Positions 17,333 to 25,960 of a stretch of 64,000 bases of DNA are shown here, one piece after another (the stretch's first letter is position 1; the number at the start of each line of letters is the position of its first letter). The notes under the pieces are model-generated. The model saw only the letters and a list, made by a program, of their open reading frames with translations, was not told where the DNA came from and ran no database searches. Where the stretch lies: positions 248,001-312,000 of the forward strand of contig JADJQU010000001.1 in NCBI GenBank assembly GCA_016712565.1. The letters are read 5' to 3'. Position numbers and translations under genes: made by a program. This DNA is from Planctomycetota bacterium. GTDB lineage: Bacteria > Planctomycetota > UBA1135 > GCA-002686595.

Positions 17333-19531
17333 ATGAAAAACTCCTCCTCAGGCCCGTGGGTTCGTTTCGGTCTGCCCCTCGGGTTGTGCCTGGCGGCCCT
17401 GTTCTCGATCCCGAGCCATGCGGCTCCGCCCCAGGAGACGGCGGCGGCCCTGGTCGCGGAGATCAAGAAGGCCCGCGACGACGTGGATCCCCAGAAGATC
17501 CGCGACCTGGCCGCGCTCAAGTCGCGGGATGCGATGAACGGGCTGGTGGAGCTCTACGGAGTCATGGCCAGCATCTACATGCGCCTGGAAATCCTGCGCA
17601 CGTTGCCCGTTTTCGACGGTGTGCCGGACGCGGAACAGCCCGCGCTGCAGAAGCTGATGGACATCGCCACCAGCGCCAAGGAGCCGGAACTCCGCGACGG
17701 CGCGGTGGCGGCCCTGGGCAGCTGCAAGAACCTGGGCAAGCACTTCCTGCAGTTGATCGTGGACTCGCCCGCCGAGGATGCCGTGCGCGAAAACGCCATG
17801 CGCGCCCACGTGGCCATGGCGGCCGAGGCCGACTACCCCTGGTACGTGAAGGAGTTCGAGTTCGGCACGGCCGGGAAGGCCGACAAGAAGAAGAAGCCCG
17901 GCAAGGACGAGGAGCCGGAGCTCGCCGTGCATCCGCTGCCGCGCGTGCGCGAGTTGGCCATGGGCCAGGTCGCGGCCAAGCTCGAGGTCAAGGTCCTGGT
18001 GGCCACCGCCAAGGACATGGAGAAGGACCCCAGCGACCTGCGCAAGGACGGGCTGCGCCGCATCGCCCTGACCGAGCTGGCGCGGCGCAAGACGCGCGAC
18101 GCCGTCAGCGTGGCCGGCGATGTCTACAAGAACGTCTCCGAGAAGAGCCTGAACCGCATCCTGGCCGCCCAGATCCTGTTCGCCGAGCAGGGCGCCAAGA
18201 TCGCCTCCACGTTCATCGAGGACGCCGACAAGCCCACCACCCAACTGGATCTGGCCCTGGCCACGGCCGACATGATCGCGGGCCTCAAGGATCCGGCGAT
18301 CGACGGCAAGGTGGTCAGGCTGGTGGGCAAGGACAAGGGCCAGGGGCAGCTCTTCGCCCTGCGCGCCACGCGCAACGTCAAGGACGAGAAGCTCGACAAG
18401 GCGATCCTGAAGCTGCTCGTGAGCGAGGACCGCGACGTTTCACGGGCCGCCGCCCGGGCCCTGGGGGAGCGCGGCGTGAAGCTCGCCGTGCCCGAACTGG
18501 AGGCCCTCCTGCTCAAGTCGAAGGACGCGCTGTTCGTTTCCGCCGCGGTGGACGCCCTGGGCGCGATCCATGGCGAGGATCCGGCCTGGCGCCAGAAGCT
18601 CCTGGGCTTCACCACCCACGAGAAGCTCGAGGTGCGGGTGGCGGCCGTGGAGCAATTGGCCAAGCAGAAGGACGTGCCCGAGCTGCTCAAGGCCCTCGAT
18701 TCGCCCGACTGGTCCACCCGACTGGCGGCGCTCAAGGGCCTGGAGAGCGTGCGGACGGCGGAGATCGTCGGCACCCTGATCCAGCGCATGCAGAAGGAGG
18801 AGGGCCGCATGCTGGTGGAGTTCGGCCAGACCCTCTGGCGACTTTCCGGCGAGCCGTTCTACACCCAGTCCCTGGCCTGGAAGGGCTGGTGGGAGAAGAA
18901 CTCCAAGGGCTTCCAGCCCATCGGCGCCGAGGAACTGGCGAAGCGCGAGGCCGACGAGGCCGCCCGCCGCCTCAAGCAGGTTTCGAGGGCGAGCTTCTTC
19001 GGCATCCGCATCAAGTCGCGCCGCGTGATCTTCATCCTCGACGTGTCCGGCTCGATGAACGAGCTGACGCGCGGCGAGTACGTCGGCAAGCAAGGCGAGC
19101 CCCGCATCAACGTCGCCAAGCGCGAACTCACCAAGTGCATCGACGCCCTGGAGCAGGACAGCCTGTTCAACGTGGTGGTCTTCTCGAGCGACGTGGAGAA
19201 GTGGCTGCCCGAGGGCATCTCGGACGCCAAGGGCACGAACCGCGAAGATGCCAAGTCGTACGTGGAGAAACTGGGCGCCAACGGCGGCACCAACCTCTAC
19301 GGCTCCCTGCGCGAGGCCTTCGCGGACCAGGACGTGGACACGATCTTCGTGCTCTCCGACGGCGAGCCCTCGGTGGGCGAGGTGATCGACCCCGGCACGA
19401 TCCGCGAGCACGTGCGCGCCTGGAACGAGCACCGCAAGATCACGATCAACTCCATCGCCGTCGGCGGGACCTTCGAGATCCTGCGCTGGCTGGCGGAGGA
19501 CACCGGCGGCATCCACGTGGAATTCCCCTGA
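17333..19531 (+). CDS. Exported HEAT-repeat protein with C-terminal von Willebrand A domain
   Basis: The protein is 732 aa. A signal peptide ends near residue 30 (I-P-S-H-A-A-P). Helical HEAT-like repeats fill about 60-500, with repeated units such as R-V-A-A-V-E-Q-L-A-K-Q-K-D-V. The vWA domain occupies about 560-730 with an intact MIDAS: D-V-S-G-S at about 570, G-G-T-N near 650 and L-S-D-G-E near 675. A KKKKPG-type basic patch lies around 183-190. vWA/HEAT combinations are protein-interaction scaffolds. The partner is unknown. It follows the glycosyltransferase by 31 bases and precedes the flippase-like gene. Confidence 0.9.
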   Translation: MKNSSSGPWVRFGLPLGLCLAALFSIPSHAAPPQETAAALVAEIKKARDDVDPQKIRDLAALKSRDAMNGLVELYGVMASIYMRLEILRTLPVFDGVPDAEQPALQKLMDIATSAKEPELRDGAVAALGSCKNLGKHFLQLIVDSPAEDAVRENAMRAHVAMAAEADYPWYVKEFEFGTAGKADKKKKPGKDEEPELAVHPLPRVRELAMGQVAAKLEVKVLVATAKDMEKDPSDLRKDGLRRIALTELARRKTRDAVSVAGDVYKNVSEKSLNRILAAQILFAEQGAKIASTFIEDADKPTTQLDLALATADMIAGLKDPAIDGKVVRLVGKDKGQGQLFALRATRNVKDEKLDKAILKLLVSEDRDVSRAAARALGERGVKLAVPELEALLLKSKDALFVSAAVDALGAIHGEDPAWRQKLLGFTTHEKLEVRVAAVEQLAKQKDVPELLKALDSPDWSTRLAALKGLESVRTAEIVGTLIQRMQKEEGRMLVEFGQTLWRLSGEPFYTQSLAWKGWWEKNSKGFQPIGAEELAKREADEAARRLKQVSRASFFGIRIKSRRVIFILDVSGSMNELTRGEYVGKQGEPRINVAKRELTKCIDALEQDSLFNVVVFSSDVEKWLPEGISDAKGTNREDAKSYVEKLGANGGTNLYGSLREAFADQDVDTIFVLSDGEPSVGEVIDPGTIREHVRAWNEHRKITINSIAVGGTFEILRWLAEDTGGIHVEFP

Positions 19532-19569
19532 AGGGAAGCACTGACACGCGGGCCGAGGCCGAGGCAGCC

Positions 19570-20595
19570 TTGAACCGCGGGCGCTGGGCGCGCCTCTGCC
19601 TGTCGACGCTGCTCGGCGTCGCCTTCCTGTGGCTTCTGTTCCGCTGGTCGAAGCTGGAGCCCCAGGCCCTCTGGGAGTCCTGGAAGCGCCTCTCGCCGGT
19701 GGTGGCCTTGGAGGCCTTCGCCGTGCACGTGGCGATCTACTTCGTCCGCAGCCAGCGCTTTCGGGTGCTGCTCCCGCTCCAGCACCGGCCCAGCGGTGCG
19801 GCGATGCTCGCCGTCAGCGCGGCCCACAATCTCGCGGCCTACGTGCTGCCCGCCAAGACGGGGGAAGTGACGTTGGTCATGTACCTACGGGCCGCCGCCG
19901 GCGTGCCGGCCACGGACGGGCTGGCGGCGCTGCTCGTCTCCCGGCTCCTGGATCTGGCCACGCTCTCCTTCGCCCTGGCCCTGGCCACGCTGCAACTGGT
20001 GCTGTTCCGCGAGCCCGCGCTGCCCGGCGCCTACCTCGGGCTCTCGGCGCTGCTCCTCGGCGGCGCGGCGCTCTTGATGCTGCTCAGCGCCCGCAGCGAC
20101 GTGCTCGTGGTCGCCGCCGCCTGGGGGGCGAAGCGGCTGGGCGCGGCGCGCGCGAACCTGGGATTGAAGCTCCTGGCGCGCGCGGAGGACCTGGCCCTGG
20201 CCCTGCGCCGCGCGCCCGCGGGCCGTGTGCTGTGGGTCGCCACGGGTCAGTCGCTCCTGATGTGGTTCCTGATTTTCCTGTTCTACGGGATCCTGGCCCG
20301 GGGGTTCGGGCTGCCCGAGGAGCTGGGCCTCTCCGGCGCGGCTTTCGGTTCGGGCCTGGCCGTGCTGTCCAACCTGCTGCCGATCAACTCCTTCGCGGGC
20401 TTCGGCACCCAGGAGGGCGGCTGGCTCGTGGGTTTCGGGCTCCTGGGGGTCCAGCGGGATCTGGCGCTCTCGACCGGTCTCGGCGTTCACCTGGCCCAAC
20501 TCGCCTCCACGGTGTTCCTGGGGCTCCTGGGCCATGTGGCCATGGGCTGGTTTCGGACCCAGGGCCGCGCGCCGGACCCGGGCGCGGTGGGGTAG
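19570..20595 (+). CDS. Flippase-like integral membrane protein (UPF0104 / lysylphosphatidylglycerol-synthase TM family)
   Basis: The 341-aa polytopic protein has about 8 membrane helices. Characteristic pieces are Y-F-V-R-S-Q-R-F-R (about residue 60), the polar intramembrane L-P-A-K-T-G-E-V (about 95), and N-L-L-P-I-N-S-F-A-G-F-G-T-Q-E-G-G (about 275), as in the AglD/MprF-flippase family. No ATG fits. The chosen start is TTG at 19570 with GAGG 5 bases upstream. The frame stays open into the preceding gene, so a slightly longer form beginning at CTG 19528 is conceivable. Likely role: moving or presenting lipid-linked intermediates. Confidence 0.85.
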   Translation: MNRGRWARLCLSTLLGVAFLWLLFRWSKLEPQALWESWKRLSPVVALEAFAVHVAIYFVRSQRFRVLLPLQHRPSGAAMLAVSAAHNLAAYVLPAKTGEVTLVMYLRAAAGVPATDGLAALLVSRLLDLATLSFALALATLQLVLFREPALPGAYLGLSALLLGGAALLMLLSARSDVLVVAAAWGAKRLGAARANLGLKLLARAEDLALALRRAPAGRVLWVATGQSLLMWFLIFLFYGILARGFGLPEELGLSGAAFGSGLAVLSNLLPINSFAGFGTQEGGWLVGFGLLGVQRDLALSTGLGVHLAQLASTVFLGLLGHVAMGWFRTQGRAPDPGAVG

Positions 20596-20630
20596 GCTGA
20601 TACGCTTCCCCATCGGGCGGGGCGTCCTCC

Positions 20631-21428
20631 ATGCAGCCGAGTTCCGGATCGAACGACAATGCAGCGGCGCAGATCGAGCTGCACCGGGCCCTGGCCCCGC
20701 GCTACGCCTACCGCTACAGCTTCGAGTTCTCGCGCCTCTTTCAGGAGGACTGGCACGCCTGCATGCTGCGGCTGATGCCCGCCGGGGCCCGGCGCGTGCT
20801 GGACCTGGGCTGCGGCACGGGCTTTTTCCTGGCCGAGCTGGAGCGCCTCAGGCCGGGCGCCGTGGGGCTCGACATCAGCCACGCCATGCTCCTGGTGAGC
20901 GAGCAGTACGTCCCCGGGGCGCGTCTGGTCACCGCCGACGCCGAGAAGCTGCCCTTCAAGGGGGGCAGCTTCGACACCGTGTTCTGCAAGGGCAGCCTGC
21001 ACCACACCCGCGACCACGTGCGCTTCCTGGAGAACTGCCGCCGGGCACTTTCCAAGGACGGGGTGCTGATCATGAGCGAGCCCTGCAACGACAACTTCCT
21101 GATCCGCTGGGCCCGCTACCTGCTCTACCGCTTCAGTCCGCACTTCGACCTGGGGGACCAGGGCTTCACGAAGTCCGGGCTGCTGGAGCTGTACAGGAAG
21201 GCCGGGTTCGAGGTGACGTACGCCGGTCGATATGGGGTCTTTGCCTACCTTTTCGCCGGCTTTCCGGACCACCTGGGCGTTCTGCGGTTCGTGCCGGGGA
21301 ATGCCAGCCTGGTGCGCGCGATGCTGAAGCTGGACCGCTGGATCTGCTCCACCCGTTTCCTGCGCATCCTGTCCTTCCAGGTGGTGGTCGCCGGCAAGCC
21401 GGCGCCGACGGCCGCCGCGAACCCCTGA
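20631..21428 (+). CDS. Class I SAM-dependent methyltransferase
   Basis: The 265-aa protein has motif I V-L-D-L-G-C-G-T-G-F-F-L (about residues 54-65), an acidic post-I segment G-L-D-I-S-H-A-M (about 79), T-A-D-A-E-K-L-P-F (about 102) and F-D-T-V-F-C-K-G-S-L-H-H (about 117). These are typical of the UbiE/methyltransferase-11 group, which methylates small molecules such as quinones or lipids. The ATG at 20631 is 36 bases after the flippase stop, suggesting co-transcription. The substrate is unassigned. Confidence 0.92.
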   Translation: MQPSSGSNDNAAAQIELHRALAPRYAYRYSFEFSRLFQEDWHACMLRLMPAGARRVLDLGCGTGFFLAELERLRPGAVGLDISHAMLLVSEQYVPGARLVTADAEKLPFKGGSFDTVFCKGSLHHTRDHVRFLENCRRALSKDGVLIMSEPCNDNFLIRWARYLLYRFSPHFDLGDQGFTKSGLLELYRKAGFEVTYAGRYGVFAYLFAGFPDHLGVLRFVPGNASLVRAMLKLDRWICSTRFLRILSFQVVVAGKPAPTAAANP

Positions 21429-21484
21429 GCGGGTCCCCGGTGCCGCCCCGCCGGCCCGGGCAAGCGGGGGGGGCAGCCTCTGAG

Positions 21485-21604
21485 TCAGCGACTCAGCGCG
21501 AACAGCAGGGTCACCAGTCCGAGCCACAGCACGGCCGCCAGCCACCGGTCGCGGCGCCGGACGGCTGCTCGGGTCGTCGCTTGGAGGGGAAGCTTGGTTT
21601 GCAT
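21485..21604 (-). CDS. Possible 39-residue single-TM protein
   Basis: This short frame lies in the 355-base gap 21429-21783. From ATG 21604 it encodes a basic N-terminus (A-V-R-R-R-D-R-W) followed by one hydrophobic helix (L-A-A-V-L-W-L-G-L-V-T-L-L-F-A-L) and a stop. Positive-inside topology is convincing but the frame is short. An upstream ATG at 21682 gives a 65-aa version. Its stop codon lies inside a 7-bp inverted repeat (CTGAGTC 21480-21486 / GACTCAG 21490-21496). Nothing else in the gap looks functional. Confidence 0.4.
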   Translation of the reverse strand: MQTKLPLQATTRAAVRRRDRWLAAVLWLGLVTLLFALSR

Positions 21605-21783
21605 GACGGCGTGGTTACCTTTGACGCTGTTATAGCCGTGCGGGTGCCCCTCTTGGACGGATTTTTTCACCGGGACCGCCACAGTCTCAATCCTGCAACC
21701 AACGGCAGGCCCCCCCGGGGGACCCCGTTCCCCCGGCGGGCCCGCTTCCTCGCCAGGGCCCCCGGCGCAGTAGCCTGGATCCC

Positions 21784-22074
21784 ATGGAGACCAAGGAAAT
21801 CGAGGTCGACTGCCCCTGCTGTCAGCAGCGGCTGACGATCGACGTTCGCACTTCGAAGGTGCTGCGCTCCCGTCCCCGGCAACAGGTGGACGAGGCGGGG
21901 CGCCCGAAGGTCGGCGAGGAAGACTGGCGCGACGCCTTCGGCAAGGTCAAGTCGCGGGAGGAGACGCGCGAGGACCTGCTGGGGTCCATGCTCGAGAAGG
22001 AGCGCAAACGCTCCGCCGACCTCGGCGAGCGCTTTCGCGCGGCCAAGAAGAAGCTCGACGACGCGGGCGCCTGA
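21784..22074 (+). CDS. Small conserved-looking protein with N-terminal C-P-C-C zinc-knuckle half
   Basis: The protein is 96 aa. The N-terminus E-V-D-C-P-C-C-Q-Q-R-L-T-I-D resembles one knuckle of a zinc ribbon, but no second C-x2-C is present, so metal binding would need a partner chain or dimer. The rest is highly charged and helical (E-E-T-R-E-D-L-L-G-S-M-L-E-K-E-R-K-R). Its TGA (22072-22074) abuts the TGA of the convergent copper ATPase (22075-22077, reverse), forming the palindrome TGATCA. No function is recognised. Confidence 0.75.
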   Translation: METKEIEVDCPCCQQRLTIDVRTSKVLRSRPRQQVDEAGRPKVGEEDWRDAFGKVKSREETREDLLGSMLEKERKRSADLGERFRAAKKKLDDAGA

Positions 22075-24311
22075 TCAGTCGAGGGACGCGCCGCGCAGGC
22101 GCAGCGAATTGAGCACCACCGCGAGACTCGAAGCGGCCATGGCGAGGGCCGAGATCCCCGGGGAAGGACTCCAGCCCACGAGCGGCTCGAGCACGCCCGC
22201 CGCCGCAGGCAGGGCCACGAGGTTGTAGCCGAAGGCCCAGGCCAGGTTGACGTGCACCGTGTGCAGGGTGCGGCGACCCAGGGCCACGAGCAGGGGCACC
22301 CGCGCCGGATCGGCGGACAGGATCGTGCAGTCCGCGGCCTCCACGGCGGCATCGGCACCGCCTCCGATGGCGATGCCCACGTCCGCGCGCGCCAGGGCCG
22401 CGGCGTCGTTGACTCCGTCGCCGACCATGGCGGTGCGCCGCCCGGAGCGGCCCAACTCGGCGACGGCCTCCGCCTTCGTCTCGGGGGTCATGGCGCCCCG
22501 GCTGCGCTCCAGATGCAGGGTCTCCGCGACCCGCGCGACCGCGGCTGGACTGTCGCCGGAGAAGATCATCACCTCGATGCCCTGCCGCCGCAGGCGCGCC
22601 ACCGCGTCCGCGGCCGTCGGCCGCAGTGGGTCCGTGAACCCGAAGGCCGCCCGTGCCTCGCCGTCCACGACGAGCACCGCGCCGGTCTCACCGCGGTCCT
22701 GCAGGGGATTCACCAGCGCCTCCACGGTCGCCGGGTCGCGCACGCGGGCCAGGGCCCCCTGCAGGCTGCCCACGAACACGGTTCGGCCTGGGGCGCTCCC
22801 CTCGAGGCGCGCCTCGACGCCGACGCCGGGCAGGGCGCGGAAGTCCGTGGCGTGGGCCAGTTCCAATCCCCGCGCCAGGGCGGCGGCGTGGATTGCTCGG
22901 CCGATGGGCTGTTCGCTGAACGCCTCCACCGCGGCGGCGAGCCCCAGGGCCCGGTCGCCTTCCGTGTCGGCGCTGCCCGCCGGCAACTCCACGGCCACCA
23001 GCGCGGGCTTGCCCAGGGTCAGCGTGCCGGTCTTGTCGAACACGACGAAGCCCACGTCCACCAGCCGTTGCAGGGCCCCGCGTCGCGCACCAGCACGCCC
23101 TCCCTGGCACCGCGACCCACGGCGGCCACGATGGCGGCGGGCGTCGCGAGCCCCAGGGCGCAGGGGCAGGCCACCACCAGCACGGCGACGGCATGGGACA
23201 CGGCCCGCGGCAGGTCCCCGTCGAGCAGGAACCAGACCCCGAAGGTCAGGAGCGCGAGCCCCAGCACCAGGGGCACGAACACGGCGCTGACCCGGTCCGC
23301 CAGATCCTGGACGGGAGCCCGGGAGCCCTGGGCGGCGCGCACGGCGGCGGCCACCCGGCCCAGACTCGACTCGGCGCCCACGCCCGTGGCCATGACCGAC
23401 AGCGCTCCGTCGCCGTTGAGGCTGCCTGCGCGCACGGACTCGCCTGCTCGGCGCGCCACCGGAGCGCTTTCCCCGGTCCACGTGGATTCGTCGAGCCACG
23501 ATTGGCCCTCGACGATCGTGCCGTCCACGGCCACGCGCTCGCCGGGCCGGATCAGCACCAGATTGCCGCGCTTGACCTCCGCGAGCGGCACTTCGGTCTC
23601 CACACCCCGCCGCAGCACGCGCACGGTCGGGGGCGCGAGCTCCAAAAGCCGCTTCACCGCGTCGCCGGCCCGATGTCGAACGCCCACCTCCAGCCAGCGC
23701 CCCAGCAGCACGAAGGCCAGGATCAGCGCGGAGGCGTGCAGGTGCCCGCCCGAGTGATGGGGCGCGCCCGCCCAGAGGACCTCCACGGCGCCGGAAACCC
23801 AGGCCGCGAGGCTTCCCAGGGTCACCAGGGTGTTCATGTCCGGGGCCAGCCGCAGCGCGGCGCGCAGCCCCGAGGAGAGGATCGCGGCGCCGGCGACGAA
23901 CTGGACCGGGATCGAGAGCAGCAGGGCCAACTGGGGATCGAGCGAAAGGGGCCCGGCGAGGACCACCGGCGTTCCGAAGCACAGCGCGATCCAGGCGTCG
24001 CGTCGGGCACGCCACAGGGCCGCCCGCTCCGCCGCGTCCCCGAAGGCCACCTGCTGGTCGAGGGGGCCTTCGAGATCCTCCGGCACGGAGTAGCCTGCCG
24101 CCGCCACGGCGCCTGCGATGGCCCGGGCCGGGGCGCGTTCCCGGTCCCGCAGCACCTCCGCGCTCCTGGAACCGAAATTCACGTGGGCCTCCACCACGCC
24201 GGGCAGCTCCCGCAGGGCCTTCTCGACACCCGACGCGCAGGCCTGGCAGGTCATCCCCGCCACCGGGAAGCGCAGTCTCTCAAGGGTCGCCGGGGCCATG
24301 CCGAAGAGCAT
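22075..24311 (-). pseudogene. copA: Copper-translocating P1B-type ATPase, interrupted by a one-base frameshift
   Basis: Read across one missing base, this is a complete copper-exporting ATPase of about 745 aa. The N-terminal heavy-metal domain has G-M-T-C-Q-A-C. The membrane part carries T-G-E-S in the actuator domain and C-P-C-A-L-G in the sixth helix. Phosphorylation motif D-K-T-G-T-L-T and M-V-G-D-G-V-N-D follow, and the C-terminal helix has Y-N and M-A-A-S-S. The first frame (24311 to about 23079) ends in nonsense after V-L-V-R-D-A-G. The second frame resumes at L-Q-R-L-V-D-V-G-F-V-V-F-D-K-T-G-T. One extra G or C in the run 23073-23079 restores continuity. The usual S-E-H-P nucleotide-binding motif is S-E-Q-P here. 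ATGs at 24311 and 24299 are both possible starts. Sequencing error is more likely than true loss. Confidence 0.9.
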
Positions 24312-24448
24312 AGCCCTCTCGCCTGCTACGATCCGCGATCCGCGGTGGGGGAAGCGGCCCAAGACCGGGCCGCGGCCCGCCGCGGGCGACAATTCGATCC
24401 ATGCCGCGGTGCGATCAACGCGCCGGCGGCCGGTCCGCCGAAACAGCC

Positions 24449-25354
24449 ATGACCAACAACGAAAAGCTCGCCGGGCGCTTCCGCGCCGTCAAGGCGTACC
24501 AGAACGAAGCCTTCATGCAGAGCCCGGACGCCCGGGTGCTGCGCATCCTCTCCGAGTACGTCGAGCCCGCCTCGCGCTTCGAGGACCTCAACGTGCGCGA
24601 CACGCTGGTGATCTTCGGTTCGGCGCGCATCCTCTCCAAGGAGAAGGCCGAGGCCGCCCTGGCCGCGGCGCGGGCGGGGAATGGCGATCTCGCCAAGGCC
24701 GAGCGCGCGGTGAAGATGTCGCACTACTACGAGTGCACCCGGGAGCTCGCGAGCCGCCTGACGGTCTGGTCCAAGGCTCTGGACGACCGCGCCGCGTTGC
24801 CCACGGGCAAGGAGGAGCGCCGCTTCGTGATCTGCTCCGGCGGCGGTCCGGGCATCATGGAGGCCGCCAACCGCGGCGCCAGCGAGGCCAAGGGCGTCAA
24901 CATCGGCCTGAACATCGCCCTGCCCTTCGAGCAGGAAGTGAACCCGTGGATCACGCGGCGGCTGGCCTTCGAGTTCCACTACTTCTTCATGCGCAAGTAC
25001 TGGTTCGCCTACCTCGCCAAGGGCATCGTGGCCATGCCCGGCGGCTTCGGCACCCTCGACGAGTTCATGGAGGTCGTGACCCTGATCCAGACCCTCAAGA
25101 TCAAGAAGCGCCTGCCGATCGTGCTCTTCGGCACCGAGTACTGGAACGAGATCATCAACTTCGAGGCCATGGCGAAGTGGGGGATGATCAACGAGGAAGA
25201 CCTGTCGCTGTTCCACCGCACCGACTCCGTCGACGACGCCTTCGACTACCTGACGACCGAGCTGCGGCACTACCTCAACGAGCCGCGGCCCAGCGACGGC
25301 ATCGGCTCGCCGTCGAAGCCGATTCCCGCCAAGGGCAGCATGGACGCCCCCTGA
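24449..25354 (+). CDS. LOG-family nucleotide phosphoribohydrolase-like protein
   Basis: The 301-aa protein is of the LOG/TIGR00730 (Rossmann-type lysine decarboxylase-like) family. These release a base from nucleoside 5'-monophosphates, classically cytokinin ribotides. The signature P-G-G-F-G-T-L-D-E-F-M-E is at about residues 195-206, with S-G-G-G-P-G-I-M-E-A-A-N-R-G-A at about 130 and F-G-S-A-R-I near 55. It is longer than the usual 180-200 aa because of an N-terminal extension of about 50 residues and an insertion around 70-120, as in the larger LOG subgroup. The ATG at 24449 is preferred over 24401, which would add a low-complexity leader. Confidence 0.9.
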   Translation: MTNNEKLAGRFRAVKAYQNEAFMQSPDARVLRILSEYVEPASRFEDLNVRDTLVIFGSARILSKEKAEAALAAARAGNGDLAKAERAVKMSHYYECTRELASRLTVWSKALDDRAALPTGKEERRFVICSGGGPGIMEAANRGASEAKGVNIGLNIALPFEQEVNPWITRRLAFEFHYFFMRKYWFAYLAKGIVAMPGGFGTLDEFMEVVTLIQTLKIKKRLPIVLFGTEYWNEIINFEAMAKWGMINEEDLSLFHRTDSVDDAFDYLTTELRHYLNEPRPSDGIGSPSKPIPAKGSMDAP

Positions 25355-25390
25355 GGAAGGCGCCCTCCACGGCGGCGCGCCACGGGCGGC

Positions 25391-25876
25391 TCAATCCGCG
25401 ACGCTGGTGTGGTCGTGGACGATGCGCCAACCCTCGGTCATGCGCCACAGGGCCAGGGTGAACAGGCCGGAGACCTCCTTGCCGTCGCTGAAGGCGAGCT
25501 TCCACTGCCCGCGCACCAGCCCCGAATGGCCCGAGAGCAGCAGCGCCTCCAGCTGGGTGAAGGAGAGCTTGCCCATCTCCCGGCCGCCCTCGGTGTAGCG
25601 TTCGCGATAGCGCGCCAGCATCGCGTCGTACCCGCGGGTGTCCGAGCCGCCCGAGAAGAAGCTGAGCTCGGGGGAGCGCCAATACCCCTCGGCCATGAAG
25701 GCCTCCAGGTCGCCGCGATTCCAGGCCGCCTCCTGGGCGCGGCACACCGCGATCAGTTCGCCCCGCAGCGGAGACGCGTCGGGAGCAAGCGAGGCGCAGC
25801 CGGCGAGCGCGCACAGGCCGAGGCCGAGGCACCAGCGGGCGAGGGTGAGCCACAGGGGAGCGAGGAGTCTGGACAT
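25391..25876 (-). CDS. SnoaL/ketosteroid-isomerase-fold lipoprotein
   Basis: The protein is 161 aa from ATG 25876. A lipoprotein signal ends at L-C-A-L-A-G-C (Cys at about residue 26). The mature domain has the NTF2-like pattern: A-A-W-N-R-G-D-L-E-A-F-M (about 48-60), Y-W-R-S-P-E-L-S-F, and a closing W-R-M-T-E-G-W-R-I-V-H-D-H-T. This matches the DUF4440/SnoaL-like family of small exported proteins of unsettled function. It is convergent with the LOG gene (36-base gap). The open frame to 26470 comes from the adjacent IS region and is not coding. Confidence 0.88.
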   Translation of the reverse strand: MSRLLAPLWLTLARWCLGLGLCALAGCASLAPDASPLRGELIAVCRAQEAAWNRGDLEAFMAEGYWRSPELSFFSGGSDTRGYDAMLARYRERYTEGGREMGKLSFTQLEALLLSGHSGLVRGQWKLAFSDGKEVSGLFTLALWRMTEGWRIVHDHTSVAD

Positions 25877-25951
25877 GGCGCCATTGCATCGGGCCGGCCG
25901 CCCGGGCACCAGGGCCCCGGCCGGATCGCGAAGCGGACCTGCCCGGCTTCG

Positions 25952-25960
25952 GCTCAGCGC
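25952..25960. repeat. Left 9-bp target-site duplication of the IS element
   Basis: GCTCAGCGC at 25952-25960 is repeated exactly at 27186-27194, immediately outside the inverted ends of the insertion sequence. A 9-bp duplication is usual for IS1-family transposition. Confidence 0.8.
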
